Assembly (NCBI GenBank): GCA_023313575.1
Contig: JAJTTP010000012.1
Span: 310,001 to 374,000 of the forward strand
Origin: Eutypella sp. D-1
Taxonomy: Eukaryota > Ascomycota > Sordariomycetes > Xylariales > Diatrypaceae
DNA length: 64,000 nt
Reading direction: 5' to 3'
Each line of letters starts with the position of its first letter. Position 1 is the stretch's first letter. The notes beneath the pieces are model-generated. The model was given only the letters and a program-made list of their open reading frames with translations. It ran no database searches and was not told where the DNA came from. The position numbers and the translations under genes were made by a program. Below, one piece after another: positions 45,410-55,890 of the stretch.

Positions 45410-45699
45410 ATGAAACCGCTCCTCGCTGGGCTATGCTTGTTCCTCATGCCGGGTCTTGCCCTGTCCACACCTCGCGGGCAGTAGATAGATTAGCGCCAGT
45501 GCCGCTCTATGCGCTTGATATAGACACAGATGGGGCTAATGCATTTCTGCATAGTAGCGGGGTTCGGGCTACGCCATTCGGAGTCCGTCATAATGTGGTG
45601 AACTTTGGATTATTGGCCTCACTTTCTGAAGATGTTCCGCGTGACAGCCACTTAACATTTCATGGGACGATGGATACCTACCTCCCCTTTTCTGCATAA
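45410..45699 (+). pseudogene. Possible secreted-protein relic with frameshift
   Basis: The ATG at 45410 opens MKPLLAGLCLFLMPGLALST, a convincing signal peptide, but hits a TAG within 30 codons. The next frame continues DRLAPVPLYALDIDTDGAN and is open to a TAA at 45697-45699. One lost base near 45475-45490 would explain the switch. No family was recognised and it may be chance. Confidence 0.28.
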
Positions 45700-48177
45700 C
45701 TAAGCAATTGCACGCAAGCGGCGATATCTGAATCAGCCTAGCATCATATACTACATGATCACCGAAAGTACTTCATACACTTCGTATTATATTACCACCA
45801 AGCGACCCGGTTCTACATGATTTATATTTCGTTACATGGCTGAGGGACGGGCGACACCGCAGCAATATGACTAATATTAGACAGCTTGAGGCTCTACCCG
45901 AAAAACCATAGTCAAAAATAGGACAGCGGGGTCTAGTGGAGGGCATTGGTATTAACGAATTGGGCGTGTCGCCCCGCTGCTGTTATGCCAGCAATATAAA
46001 ATGCGTTCGCGCTTGGTGGATGAAGGAGAACCAGGCAGAGGCTCCACCTCGGGATTTTTGGCTATGACTGGAGAATACAAGCTTCATACAGTGCCTGAAA
46101 TGTACACTTAGATTTAATTACACATCGGCTATTGTACCCATCCGCTGACTTCGGTGTGACTTGGGCAAGTTATACCTCAATTGCAGAAAAGACAAAAAAT
46201 GGTTGTGCTTTTTTGTGAGGCTGCATAGACCCACCTTCAGGCTTACGGCCTCCAGCATAAGATTGAATTAAGTATCAGATATGTCCTGGCTTCAAGGAAA
46301 TCTGATCCTTATATCTATAACTGGTGTGAAGTAGTCATTGTGGGCTATTTATCATTATTCCTATCACGGCGGAGTTTGAGTAGAGTCTTATCTCCAGCTG
46401 CGCTACGCTCTGGATACATTTTCTGTGTCCTCGTTATTACCTGTTGAGAAGTTCTAACCAAGCAAGAAGCCTTTCCGGAAAGTAAGGGCTGGGAATTAAC
46501 CAACCTTTGGGTCCAACTTGAAGTTCCATATCATAGATAGAACGTTAGACACTCCCTTCCCGTCTCTGAAGGGGGGGCGGCGGGGCCAGGGGGCCAAAGG
46601 AATTGCACCTCTTACAAGAATCGTGTGAGTGGTATTGTTTAAACCTAATACTTTAACTTCGGTGACGACACTATATATCAAGCCAGGTAAATATTGGATA
46701 TGCCCGACTACCACCTCATACGGACATTCGAGCTGCATGGCCCCTTTTGGGCTCGAACTGAAAGAGTGAGTAACACAAATCGGAACTAGAAAGAAATGTG
46801 TCATCGAAGGGAACCACTTAAAGGCCTTTGTCAAATAGCTCTTCAAACAGTTACGGTTGGTCAAGCTGCTTATGATGTTATGGTCTTACTCGCCGGGTCA
46901 GGTAGACGCCTGGGCTCCAGGTACCCATCCCTATAAACAGGCGAAAATGACTACCCAAAGCAATGCAGAACAACACCAGCCAATATAATACCTGGTGCGG
47001 GATCATGCTGTTCGAAATGCATTTTAAAAATGTGCGTCGGGCTTCAAGAGCCCATGGACCTAGGCTTTCTCCTTAGGCGTGGTTGGACCAACATAGCTTC
47101 ATGCTGACTGCACCAGCAGTAGCTTTGCATATCCAACGTGATATGAAATGAGAGCGGGGGATACAGGTTTCATTGAAGTTCGAGCCTACTGCGAACGTAG
47201 TAGTAATTGGGTGCCTGGCACCAATATATGTACAGAGCTTAATTCGGAACAGTTGGGTCGCCCAATGGCGCTTGAGGCCAATTTATGTACAAGGAAAACG
47301 TATGTGGTAAACGTTTAAATGCAGATACGGGGTGCTGAAGTCTTTTATCACAACTATGGCCCCCACGGAGGTTTTGAGCGTCCAAGTTGATATGCTACGG
47401 ACTACTATATACCCACTTCAATCTGTGGGTGTACGGGTGTCTCCAGCCCGGAATGGCGGGAGAAGGCTCGCCATTCTCTCGATCATAGGTCATGATCCAC
47501 CACTCAAAGGCTAGAATTAAGTACTCTCTGAGGCCAAAACTGGACATCCAACCAGCACCGTAATTATTATCGAATGAAGGATGATACAGGATGATACGGC
47601 TTTAGAACATCCCACCTGTCTTCTTGATCCCTGTAGCAGCTGCTGCACGTCATTAGTCCCAAGGCTAATAACTTGGTTGGAATTTGGAAAGGATGGGTGG
47701 GGGCCGGGGTCGATATTAGAGGCGTACCATGCATCTTACTCGATAAGCGCCTCAAGCTCCCTCAAGCCTCCAAGTGAGTAATCACAAATTTCTGCACACT
47801 TAGGCGTGGATTCCCGAATGTTGGTAGAACCTCTTACGTTCACCGATATCATAATATTGAGATAATTTTGAGGCGGTAGGCATAGCGCAGTCATACGACG
47901 AGTATCATGGGAGCTGAGGAATATTTTTTTGATTCAATGGTGTCCTTTTCAGATGTAGCTTTGAGGCCTAATTATGTATTATATGATGCGGGAGCGAGGC
48001 GGTGATTGGATGGGGATCAATTTAATTGGCCTCAAATGCTACGCTGACTCTAAGCTGCATGAGTGGCATCCTACCAGATTGAAACACAAACTGCACGAAT
48101 TATTGGCAGCGATTGGTTACACTTAACCACCGGTGTCATTACTTGGGGGCCAAAATCCATAAATATTGGACGTCAGC
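45700..48177. other. Long intergenic stretch, no supported gene
   Basis: The minus-strand frame 46496-46864 (122 codons, hydrophobic start, then a Pro/Arg-rich end) and scattered shorter frames were considered, but none has a motif, splice support or signal peptide. No paired repeats were seen. Confidence 0.35.
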
Positions 48178-48187
48178 CATATATAAA
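48178..48187 (+). promoter_or_regulatory. Putative TATA box of the 48.3-kb gene
   Basis: CATATATAAA lies about 135 bp before the ATG at 48321. Confidence 0.45.
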
Positions 48188-48320
48188 CCTCAGCATTTTG
48201 CAATATTCGTTTACAATCCTCATCACATCTTCCTGCGCCATTTATCATCAGAAAGCTAAACAAGACACGAACTGGCTCAAACATTGCGATTCAACCAATC
48301 TCACAAGCTCATAATTCATA

Positions 48321-49225
48321 ATGCCGGGTACTGGTAACGACTACAGCCAATCAAATGAGGACAAAGACAATCATCGCGCTCAGTCGCGCCCCCCTATTAC
48401 CACGGATGACGATGATTCCTCGACTGTAGGGGATGATTTCTCAGATGCTAGTTCCATTGCATCAATCCAGGATACAAATTCATTGGGGTGGAGTTACTAG
48501 TAAGACGTTCCCAACAGAATTTCAATACCCTTACATCGATAGATCTAACACGAGGGGCTAGCCGTGTAACTGAAGAGACCACGACAGTACTCGAAGGATG
48601 GGAAATGCTATATGTAAGGCCTACCAATGAACCCCGCTCCAGGACACAGATCCTCGGCTTCAATGTCAAGACAACCTCTGTCGCGGCTAGGGATGGATAT
48701 ACGGGCGTCCGTGCCGTCCCATACTATACCCAGGATGAGTTAGGGAGAATGGTCAATGACGACCAAGAGGCCTTCGACAAAAGTCGCTCCAAGTGCGGCT
48801 TCCTCGGCACTGAAAACAAGCCTTCCTCGTATACGGAAGACCTGACTACTCGTCTATTTGCACTCCCCGGATGCCTGGCAAATAGGCTCGGTGCGCTTCT
48901 GGACACCCGTCACTCTGCAACGAACAAGAGTCCGTTCGTGCGCCGTGAGTGGAAAGTCGTCCTCCTGCGGCCCATGGAAAACCCTATCTCAGGGGGTTCC
49001 CACAAGGATCAGGCAAAGTCTCCCAAAAGGCACTTTGGTCGAGGGCGTTCTCAAAAGAACGACCCGGTGCAGAAGTGGCTCATCGTGATTCGAGGTCAGG
49101 TTACCATGACTTCCAAAGATGGATTTCTGACATATGACACATCTTCCAATCCGTGGCTCAAGGCCGATGAACTGGCCCAGCAGCGTCATCACGAGAAGCG
49201 AGGATTACCGAGAACACATCCATAG
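48321..49225 (+). CDS. Two-exon protein, 280 aa, unknown function
   Basis: Exon 1 (48321-48499) encodes MPGTGNDYSQSNEDKDNH and an acidic, Ser/Asp-rich, probably disordered N-terminus (TTDDDDSSTVGDDFSDAS). The intron is 48500-48561 (62 nt: GTAAGA at the donor, TCTAACAC branch point, GGCTAG acceptor). Exon 2 (48562-49225) joins in exact phase as YRVTEETTTVLEGWEMLYVR. The folded part shows a central GYTGVRAVPYYTQDELGRM stretch, LPGCLANRLGALLDTRH, and a C-terminal REWKVVLLRPME ... KWLIVIRGQVTM region with a basic insertion (RHFGRGRSQK). There is no signal peptide or membrane segment, and I do not recognise a family. An alternative GTG-initiated reading at 48488 is the read-through of the intron and is not needed. 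Splice signals, phase and promoter make this a good intact gene. Confidence 0.72.
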
Positions 49226-50071
49226 GGCCTCCTTCATCTTTTCTTTTTGAATCCATCCTCAGTCTATGTAACGACTTGTTGTCATGACACAATATATATG
49301 ACCTCTAAATTCGCCGTTGTTCTCGTGTGATATTCACACTCAACGCTAGTTATCAAGAGTTTGGGCGATTGGCAAATTGTCGACGGCGACCAGATGATTA
49401 GTCCACAAATATTGAGGCATTTAGGCACGATTCTCCTTCAGACGAATCGGTTTTACGTTCACGACTGGGCAGCTAGATTGACGACCAGGTTCCGGTGTTG
49501 TTATCATTGCTCGCTCTCTTATTATTATCCACCAACCAGATAATCCAGGGATTCAGTGCGTTGGGTGGGGTGCTTTTCACTTATTCTAGATTGGTTTATC
49601 GTTCTCTTTACAGTTCGTGCTGGTATTATTAGATATAGGATGGAGAAATAAAAACCTAATGGATGGGATGGGCTACAGGGCGTCGAGGCAGTGGCAACTG
49701 GCTTTCGCTAGGAGTTATGTAAAACACTACTTACACTCGCTATATCCGTTCTCCTATAATTAATTCATGTATCAGAAAGGCCATGCGTACTTGACACATG
49801 GGGCAAGATGGGGGTTAGGTGACCCACAATATGCAGTCCCATGAAGTGTTAATTATCCTCCTCCTTCTCTCCGTACTTGTAGATATTTAGGACGGAATTG
49901 CGTAAATGCTAACTCGAAATCAAGAACTTAGCAATTGAAACAATCTAGTTATCGACGAGAATATTCATTAACTCTATAGGATCATATATACTAGATCAAC
50001 ATATTGAATGTAGCCAGACACTATTTCTGTGATCCACTCGGCATCTTCAACGCCAGGTTCCAGCCTGACAC
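49226..50071. other. Intergenic, no supported gene
   Basis: A 3'-flanking region between convergent genes. Nothing recognised. Confidence 0.4.
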
Positions 50072-50737
50072 TCACAACCTTCCCTGGACCTTCGCCCGTC
50101 TCGAACGGGGCGCCTGTCCGACCTTGGCCCGTTCGCCAGTAGCTTGCTGCACTGCATCGGCAGCAGGAGTCACGACACACGGCTGCTCCCTGCGCGCTTC
50201 GACGTCTCTCAGTGTGGGAATACTTTCAGCCATGAGCTCGGCGGCGGAGCCGAGGAGCTCGCGTAGACCGCGGTTACGGGTTCTGGCATCGATCGGCGCT
50301 CGCGTAGGCGATCCCGGTCCGATCGCACAGCCCCCCCAAAATCCGCCCCTGCGGTGGTCGGCCTTTTTCTGGTGCTGAATGCTTTGGAGACCCAAGCGCG
50401 CGTCCTTTACAGCCACTTGCTCTGATTAGTGGGCACTACGAACGCTAGCAGCTTCGGTGTAGGCGTCCTGGGCGTCACTGAAGCGGCCACGCGCCCGCAT
50501 GATGTGGCCAAGGTAGAGGTGTGCCTGAGCCCAGACATCTCGGAGCTCCTCGTCATATGCCAGCGTGAGGGCATCATGCAGGTGTCCCAGCGCCTCGGTG
50601 TAGTCAGTCATCGATAGTCCTTCCGGCCCTGGGTTGTTTATGATCGCGGTGCACCGCACCAAACTCGTCAGGATGTCCCGGCTACACTCGGTCTTCTCCT
50701 CCATCGTGAGCTCAAATGAGGAATTGAGTAGAGCCAT
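50072..50737 (-). pseudogene. TPR-like protein interrupted by one TAA
   Basis: One minus-strand frame runs from the ATG at 50737 to the stop at 50072, interrupted only by TAA at 50426-50428. Before the stop it reads an amphipathic helix pair typical of tetratricopeptide repeats (TEALGHLHDALTLAYDEELR, then VWAQAHLYLGHIMRARGRFS, DAQDAYTEAASVR). After it, EQVAVKDARLGLQSIQHQKK continues helically, then a Pro/Arg/Ala-rich tail. Small fungal TPR proteins of this type have no assigned role. CAA to TAA would explain the stop. Alternatively the real product is the 103-residue N-terminal part only. GC content is high and coding-like on both sides of the stop. Confidence 0.5.
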
Positions 50738-51742
50738 CTTTATCGGGAGGGTATAAGGTTTGAGAGATAAATATGTAATGCAGCCGAAAATATGGCTACA
50801 CTGATAGACTAGAATCGAAATGTTCGTGTGCTGCGGTCAACGCTGGATGCTGGATGCTGAGAGTGCATACAAACATCGCGCCGTAGATGCGATATAAGTA
50901 ATCCGGCGAAGCTTATTGTCTTTTCCCGTGGCTTTTGTTTCAACCGTGGAGTAAAACCTTCTTTCACGTGGTGAACGATAATAAGATTGTTCGAGGACGA
51001 AAGAAACTTCTCATACGTGTGAAACAGATGATAAAGGTAGAGGAAACAAAGAACTCTAATTTAAGTAACAGTAAGTTAGAATAGGAGAAATAGAACCCAG
51101 TGGGCATTCCACTGACTACCTGTTAGGGAATCGTCAATGAGATTGTCAAACGGGATGCTCATAAAATAGGGGTTTGCATGCCTCTCGTGAAATGATGTCG
51201 CCCAGAGGTTGAATCATCCTGGGTCCAACTAGGGTTTTTGGCTGGATACTAAAGATTCTACAGCGGCGCATTAAAGGTTGTAAACCTCTCTATATTATGC
51301 CTGGATCGTAGGGCTGAAAGAGAAATATGGAGATGTGGTTGCACAAGCAATTGCAGCAGATGATTGAACAGGCTCATTCCAACAGATGTTAGTAGTGTCC
51401 ACCACATGGATATAACGGCAAAAAGAATCTTTAGCTAGACTACTAGAGAAAAAAGAGTATGATGATTAGACACATCCGATGTGGCTGAAATTCTTTCTAG
51501 AGCTCTTTGAAAGTGTTTCGGGACAAAGGTGCCATATTCCATTTGGGACAAACACAATGGTAAATGGTAATGTGATGTCCTCCCCTTAAAACAACATAAA
51601 GTCAGCCTCTAGGGCGTAACCACTCTCTTCTTTGGAAAACTAACTGGTTTAGGGGTTCAACTTTGACGCATACCAGCTTTTACCGACTAGACTTAGAATA
51701 GGATCACGAGAAAGATCGCCAACTACAGCACTCATCACACGG
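50738..51742. other. Divergent intergenic region, no gene
   Basis: It holds the promoters of the TPR relic and the Cys-rich gene. No further feature was identified. Confidence 0.4.
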
Positions 51743-52366
51743 ATGTCGAACGAAAAGAAGACCACGGTCCTATCACTGAAGGGGGTGGCGTTCTTCTTCG
51801 CGTGCGGGCACGGGTACGTGATGGCGGTAGCGGACAGCTCGCCATCGGTGACGGAGACGCGGCTGGTGTGTCCGCGGTGCGGCGCATCCGAATGTCCCCA
51901 ATGCACGGGCGTGTTCTCGGGCCACTGGCTTGACTTCTGCTCGTTGTGCGAGAAGTTCTTTAACTTCGCGGCCTGGGTCAACTACGCGGTCACGGTCGGC
52001 GCGCGGCGCATCCGATGCCAACGCGGCGTCATCATCATACCCACCGATGGCGAAGCCGAGGAGTTTGCGCCGTCGCCTATCTTCTCACCCTGGCCACATC
52101 TGATGACGCTCGGCGATGGGGACATAGAGTTAGAGGGAACTACTGACTCTGATGGTGTCTGCGTCGTGTATGCCGTTGCGAATATCAAGGTGAGGGACCA
52201 AGTCAACGGCCATGGCAAGCCAGACGAGAGCCGAATCGGTCACAAGATGGCTTGGACCGTTTGTCGCATTGAATCAGCTGGGGTCGGGCCTGACGATGTG
52301 CTGCCGCCGGAACCCTTCGACGACTTTTCACAGCTCCATTATGCAGATGAAGAAAAGGAGAACTAG
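51743..52366 (+). CDS. Cys-rich putative zinc-binding protein, 207 aa
   Basis: The first third carries eight regularly spaced potential zinc ligands: C21-x-H23, C43-x2-C46, C51-x2-C54 and C66-x2-C69 (ACGHGY, CPRCGASECPQC, CSLCEK). This is enough for two zinc sites and is reminiscent of RING- or treble-clef-type folds in which a Cys-x-His pair comes first. The rest is acidic (DGDIELEGTTDSDG, DEEKEN at the end) with a hydrophobic VVYAVANIKVRD strand, and has no enzyme motif. There is no signal peptide or membrane segment, so a cytosolic or nuclear location is likely. The gene is intron-free, GC-rich and intact, starting MSNEKKTTVL in a good context. I do not recognise a named family. A protein-protein or ubiquitin-related role is possible but not shown. 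Confidence 0.65.
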   Translation: MSNEKKTTVLSLKGVAFFFACGHGYVMAVADSSPSVTETRLVCPRCGASECPQCTGVFSGHWLDFCSLCEKFFNFAAWVNYAVTVGARRIRCQRGVIIIPTDGEAEEFAPSPIFSPWPHLMTLGDGDIELEGTTDSDGVCVVYAVANIKVRDQVNGHGKPDESRIGHKMAWTVCRIESAGVGPDDVLPPEPFDDFSQLHYADEEKEN

Positions 52367-52534
52367 GGTAGTTTCATCTATATATACAGTAATGGTTCTA
52401 GGCAATTTTTGTAGCCCGTATCTTCCAGTAGATTCATATACAAGCATTGGCCGAGACACAATACACAACATTCCATCCAACTTCACAAATTACATACATA
52501 TTTGCTCCGCTCGCTTCGAATGTGCAACGATGTT

Positions 52535-54250
52535 TCATGATAAATCGGCCTCATCCATATTTCGGATAAACCTGCTGTACCATTGAACAGTCTTGATGTG
52601 CGCGTGTACACTGACCTTCTCGTCCACAGTGTGAATGTTGCCAAGCCCTTCCTGCTTCGGGTCCCAGCCAGGGTTGAATCGGAAAATATGTCGCGTTAGA
52701 TCCCAGTAATACCTGGTGTCCGTATTGCCTGTCATCAGACCGGGAGCCATGAGGAGCTCGGTGCCGTACAGGCCACGCGTGGTGCCGGAAAGCACGGAGT
52801 AGGGTGTTACGCCGTCGACGGAAGTCGGGGTGACTGGTGCGGGTTCGAGAGTATGCGAGCTGTCGCTCAGAGTGATTGATCGAGGCGTCTCGGTCGCATT
52901 GTTGAAGGCGTGCACGGTAAGGTCGTATTTCTTGGCAATGTCATTCGCTAGCCGAGTGAGCCTCGCCTTCACGTCCGAAGCATGCTCGCCAATATTAATG
53001 CGGTGGTTTACAAGGACCCGAGTGCGTTCCGGTAGAGCGTTGTTCTTAATCCCACCACTGATCACGTCTGGAGCTAGCGAGGTAGTGAAGAGATACTTGA
53101 CTGCATCTCCAGCCTTGGCAGCTTCCAGAGCTAGCTTGTCCTCTATGTAGCTTGAGGCGCCCTTGTGTGACGGCAAGAGTTTCTTCAGCTTGGAGGGGAA
53201 TTCGGGACTATGAGCGGCACCGCACTTCAAGAATCCTAAAAAGGGGTTCTCTGAGTATAGTCGCGGCTCATACGGGTTGGCTTCAATCTTGGTAATGAGT
53301 TCTGCCGTGACTCCAATACCGTTATGGGCCGGTGGAATCGAAGAGTGGCCTCCAGGCATTCGGACAATGATTTCAACGTCGATATAACCTTTTTCGGCGA
53401 CGCCAGGCATAGCAAAGTCGGATCCCCAGGAGTTGTACACGCCAGACCCCTCGTCGACGATGACAGCTGCACCATCTTTTCCATACCGATCAACCAACGC
53501 AGTTGCCAAATGGACAGCTCCGTGTGTCCCAGATATTTCCTCGTCAAATCCGAATGAAAGGACCAATGTCCTCTGGGGTCTGAACCCGGCATCAATGAGC
53601 AATTCGACGGCCTCCAGAATTCCAATCAGATTAGTCTTGTCGTCGGACGCGCCGCGACCCCAGATGTATTCGCCATCATAAACACCACCGAAAGGTGGAT
53701 ATGTCCATTGCTCTATTGTAGAATCCGGTACAGGCACGACATCTTGATGAGCCATCAAGACAGTCGGCTTCAGATCCCGGTTGGAGCCTTCCCAGGTGTA
53801 CAGCAAGCCGTGAGTATTCACTCTCTCTAGCTTGAGGGTGCTGTGAGTGAGTGGAAATGCTTTCTCCAGATATGCGGCGACGTCATACATGATGTCCCAT
53901 CGACTATCCTCGCCGACGGGACCCAAATCATCATATGACTGTGATGGCACCTTAACCACACCAGAGACGCGACCAATCGATTCGTCACGAAATCGCTGGG
54001 TCTTCAAGTACTCTTCCATTTCATCGAGGGAAGATGTGCTCTTTTGAGGGACAAGAGCGTCAACCTGGGGGCATTGACCAGCCAGGTTGGCGTCATCGTC
54101 ACCCCACGGAGGGAAATTGACCTTATCGTACAGAAGGCCGAGAATGCAGGCAACGGCTAGGAGTAGGGACACTATCCATCTCGAGCCCTTCCGAGACCGT
54201 GGAGAATCTATCCGCCTGCTAGCGGGGAGTAAAGGATCTTTTCCATTCAT
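52535..54250 (-). CDS. M20 family carboxypeptidase, CPS1-like, vacuolar type
   Basis: Zinc metallopeptidase of family M20 (carboxypeptidase S / Gly-Xaa carboxypeptidase), 571 residues. The N-terminus is cytosolic and basic, followed by one membrane segment (about residues 25-41, WIVSLLLAVACILGLLY), the layout of yeast Cps1, which travels to the vacuole. Active-site blocks are MAHQDVVPVP (zinc His168, Asp170), WGRGASDDK (bridging Asp203), and FGFDEEISG with the general-base Glu and a zinc Glu (237-238). Then come VIVDEGSG and a dimerisation region (MPGGHSSIPPAHNGIG), and a late conserved GLMTGNTDTRYYWDL with the final zinc His in TRHIF. The protein releases C-terminal residues from small peptides for nitrogen use. 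The gene is intact and intron-free, starting at the ATG at 54250. Confidence 0.93.
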   Translation of the reverse strand: MNGKDPLLPASRRIDSPRSRKGSRWIVSLLLAVACILGLLYDKVNFPPWGDDDANLAGQCPQVDALVPQKSTSSLDEMEEYLKTQRFRDESIGRVSGVVKVPSQSYDDLGPVGEDSRWDIMYDVAAYLEKAFPLTHSTLKLERVNTHGLLYTWEGSNRDLKPTVLMAHQDVVPVPDSTIEQWTYPPFGGVYDGEYIWGRGASDDKTNLIGILEAVELLIDAGFRPQRTLVLSFGFDEEISGTHGAVHLATALVDRYGKDGAAVIVDEGSGVYNSWGSDFAMPGVAEKGYIDVEIIVRMPGGHSSIPPAHNGIGVTAELITKIEANPYEPRLYSENPFLGFLKCGAAHSPEFPSKLKKLLPSHKGASSYIEDKLALEAAKAGDAVKYLFTTSLAPDVISGGIKNNALPERTRVLVNHRINIGEHASDVKARLTRLANDIAKKYDLTVHAFNNATETPRSITLSDSSHTLEPAPVTPTSVDGVTPYSVLSGTTRGLYGTELLMAPGLMTGNTDTRYYWDLTRHIFRFNPGWDPKQEGLGNIHTVDEKVSVHAHIKTVQWYSRFIRNMDEADLS

Positions 54251-54660
54251 GATGCGAGAGCTGCAAGTAAACCATGAAGGTGAAGAGGCAAAAGGGAAGG
54301 ATGATGGATGAAGCTTACAAATGTCAGGATGAACAGAATAACATACAGGTACCTAGGCACAATAGACCATGGGCTTAATCCTTATTAGGATTAGTTTTAC
54401 TTGCGTTATCATTTAGTTCCGTTTCTATAAATGGGTCTGGATGTGATTCTCCACATAAGTAGCCAAATAGGTACTCCTATGGACCGCCCCTATCGCCCCT
54501 ACGCCGATCATCAACTTTTTGCTCCTGTCAAGTCTGTTCCTTATGTCTTGGACATCACTCCGCTACTTAGGTAAGTTTGCCTGTGGACAGTCTAGCAACT
54601 ATGGATACCTAAGCAGTGAGGGGTGTGAGGTCTTCGGGCCTTCGAATAATCCAACGCTAA
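54251..54660. other. Promoter side of the carboxypeptidase gene
   Basis: No gene seen. It lies between the carboxypeptidase start and the 3' end of the lactonase relic. Confidence 0.4.
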
Positions 54661-55890
54661 TTATGCATCAATCATCCCTGTTAAGTTTAACTTCAACCTC
54701 GCGATACCTCCTTCCCCGAACAACCAGAGGTCGTTGCTCCCGTCCTCATTTCTCCCCACAAACTGCATATTATTTACTGGGAAATCCTTAACCGTGATCC
54801 TCACTAACAACTCTCCATAGGGGCTAATCACATCGACGCCATTCCCGGAAGCCCCGATGATGTAGTAGCTCATGCTGTCGGAGGGGTCCTGCAAGGCCGT
54901 AACATGTAGCCCATCCTCGGCGTTCTCCTCCGGCAGATATAGCGGTCTCCGGTTGATCAAATCGTATCCTACGGGAGTGAGCCGCGTATCAAACGTGTAC
55001 ACGTTTCGACCTTGCCGCAGGTTTAGACTCCAACGGGGCAGTGAGCCGTCAGCAGGTGCCTTGCTGAAGTCCGCCTGGCCAGTATCGGCCACGTAGAGAA
55101 CAGACTCGTCGGGCGAAAGACCTATGCCGTTCGGTTGTATAATTGCATCGTCAACAACGAAAACTTGTCCTGTCGAAGGACGAAGCCGATAGGTCATGGC
55201 CCCGGACACGGGGGCGTTGGTGCTGAAGTTGAGGCCATATCCAAACCACGGGTCGGTGAAGAATATGTCGCCCGTGTTATGTGAGATGGCACGATCGTTG
55301 GGTGAGTTGAAATTCCTACCGAAGTAGTTATTTAGGATGAACTCCGCTTCAAAGGTCTTGGGGTCCACACAAACGAGACCAGGAGACTGCTGTATGATAT
55401 CTGACTCGTTCCGAGGACTAGTGAATGGATTACCGCCTGCCACAGCCCAGTAGATCGATCCATTGAAGTATCATCCACCATTAACCCCATATATTGGCGG
55501 GTTAGTTGTTAAGTTGCGAATATGCGGAGGTGACTCCGTCAAATTGAGCAGTCGTTGTTGGGTGATGTTCCGGTTAGTAAATTGAATAAACGAACACGTT
55601 AAGCTCCGGGACGTATACTGGCGCTTCGTGGGTGGAAGGTATGTCGTCCAGGACGGATTCGTATTTCGGGTTGGAGTCGCGTTGCGCACTAGTTCAAACG
55701 ATGGGACCGACGTAAGACGAAAGGGGTCCTCCGATGGATCCCCGAAGTTAGTCTCTTGAAACCGAGAAAACGGTTCGGGCATCACGGCCGCCCACTTGTT
55801 GATGCAGACGACGGATTCGCTCTCGGGAAGTATCGAGGCGCATTTTGATGCAATTTGCGCTTTCGCGTGGAATGCAACAAATGCTAGGGT
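54661..55890 (-). pseudogene. SMP-30/gluconolactonase-like secreted lactonase, broken
   Basis: Minus strand. Reading from 55890 gives a signal-peptide-like TLAFVAFHAKAQI, then INKWAAVMPEPFS and TSVPSFELVRNA. The next frame carries PKYESVLDD and THEAPVYVPELNVFV. The first frame then returns with PPIYGVNGG, a TGA at 55468-55470, and YFNGSIYWAVAGGNP. From 55443 to 54661 it is open, with NNYFGRNFNSPNDRAI, GDIFFTDPWFGYG, QPNGIGLSPDESVLYVADTG and DGLHVT. This is the six-bladed propeller of fungal SMP-30/lactonase proteins (metal-dependent lactone hydrolysis), including the Asn-Asp and Pro-Asn-Gly metal-site blocks. Damage consists of a TAG at 55891-55893 upstream, two compensating frameshifts with a short deletion around 55600-55690, and the TGA. 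The 3' two-thirds could still encode a propeller fragment. Confidence 0.8.

Noticed and set aside
46496..46864. 122-codon minus-strand frame with a hydrophobic start
   Set aside because: No recognisable family, splice context or signal peptide. Codon pattern alone is not enough to call it.
48488..48561. GTG-started extension of exon 2 in the 48.3-kb gene
   Set aside because: This stretch has donor, branch point and acceptor of a 62-nt intron in exact phase, so it is intronic.
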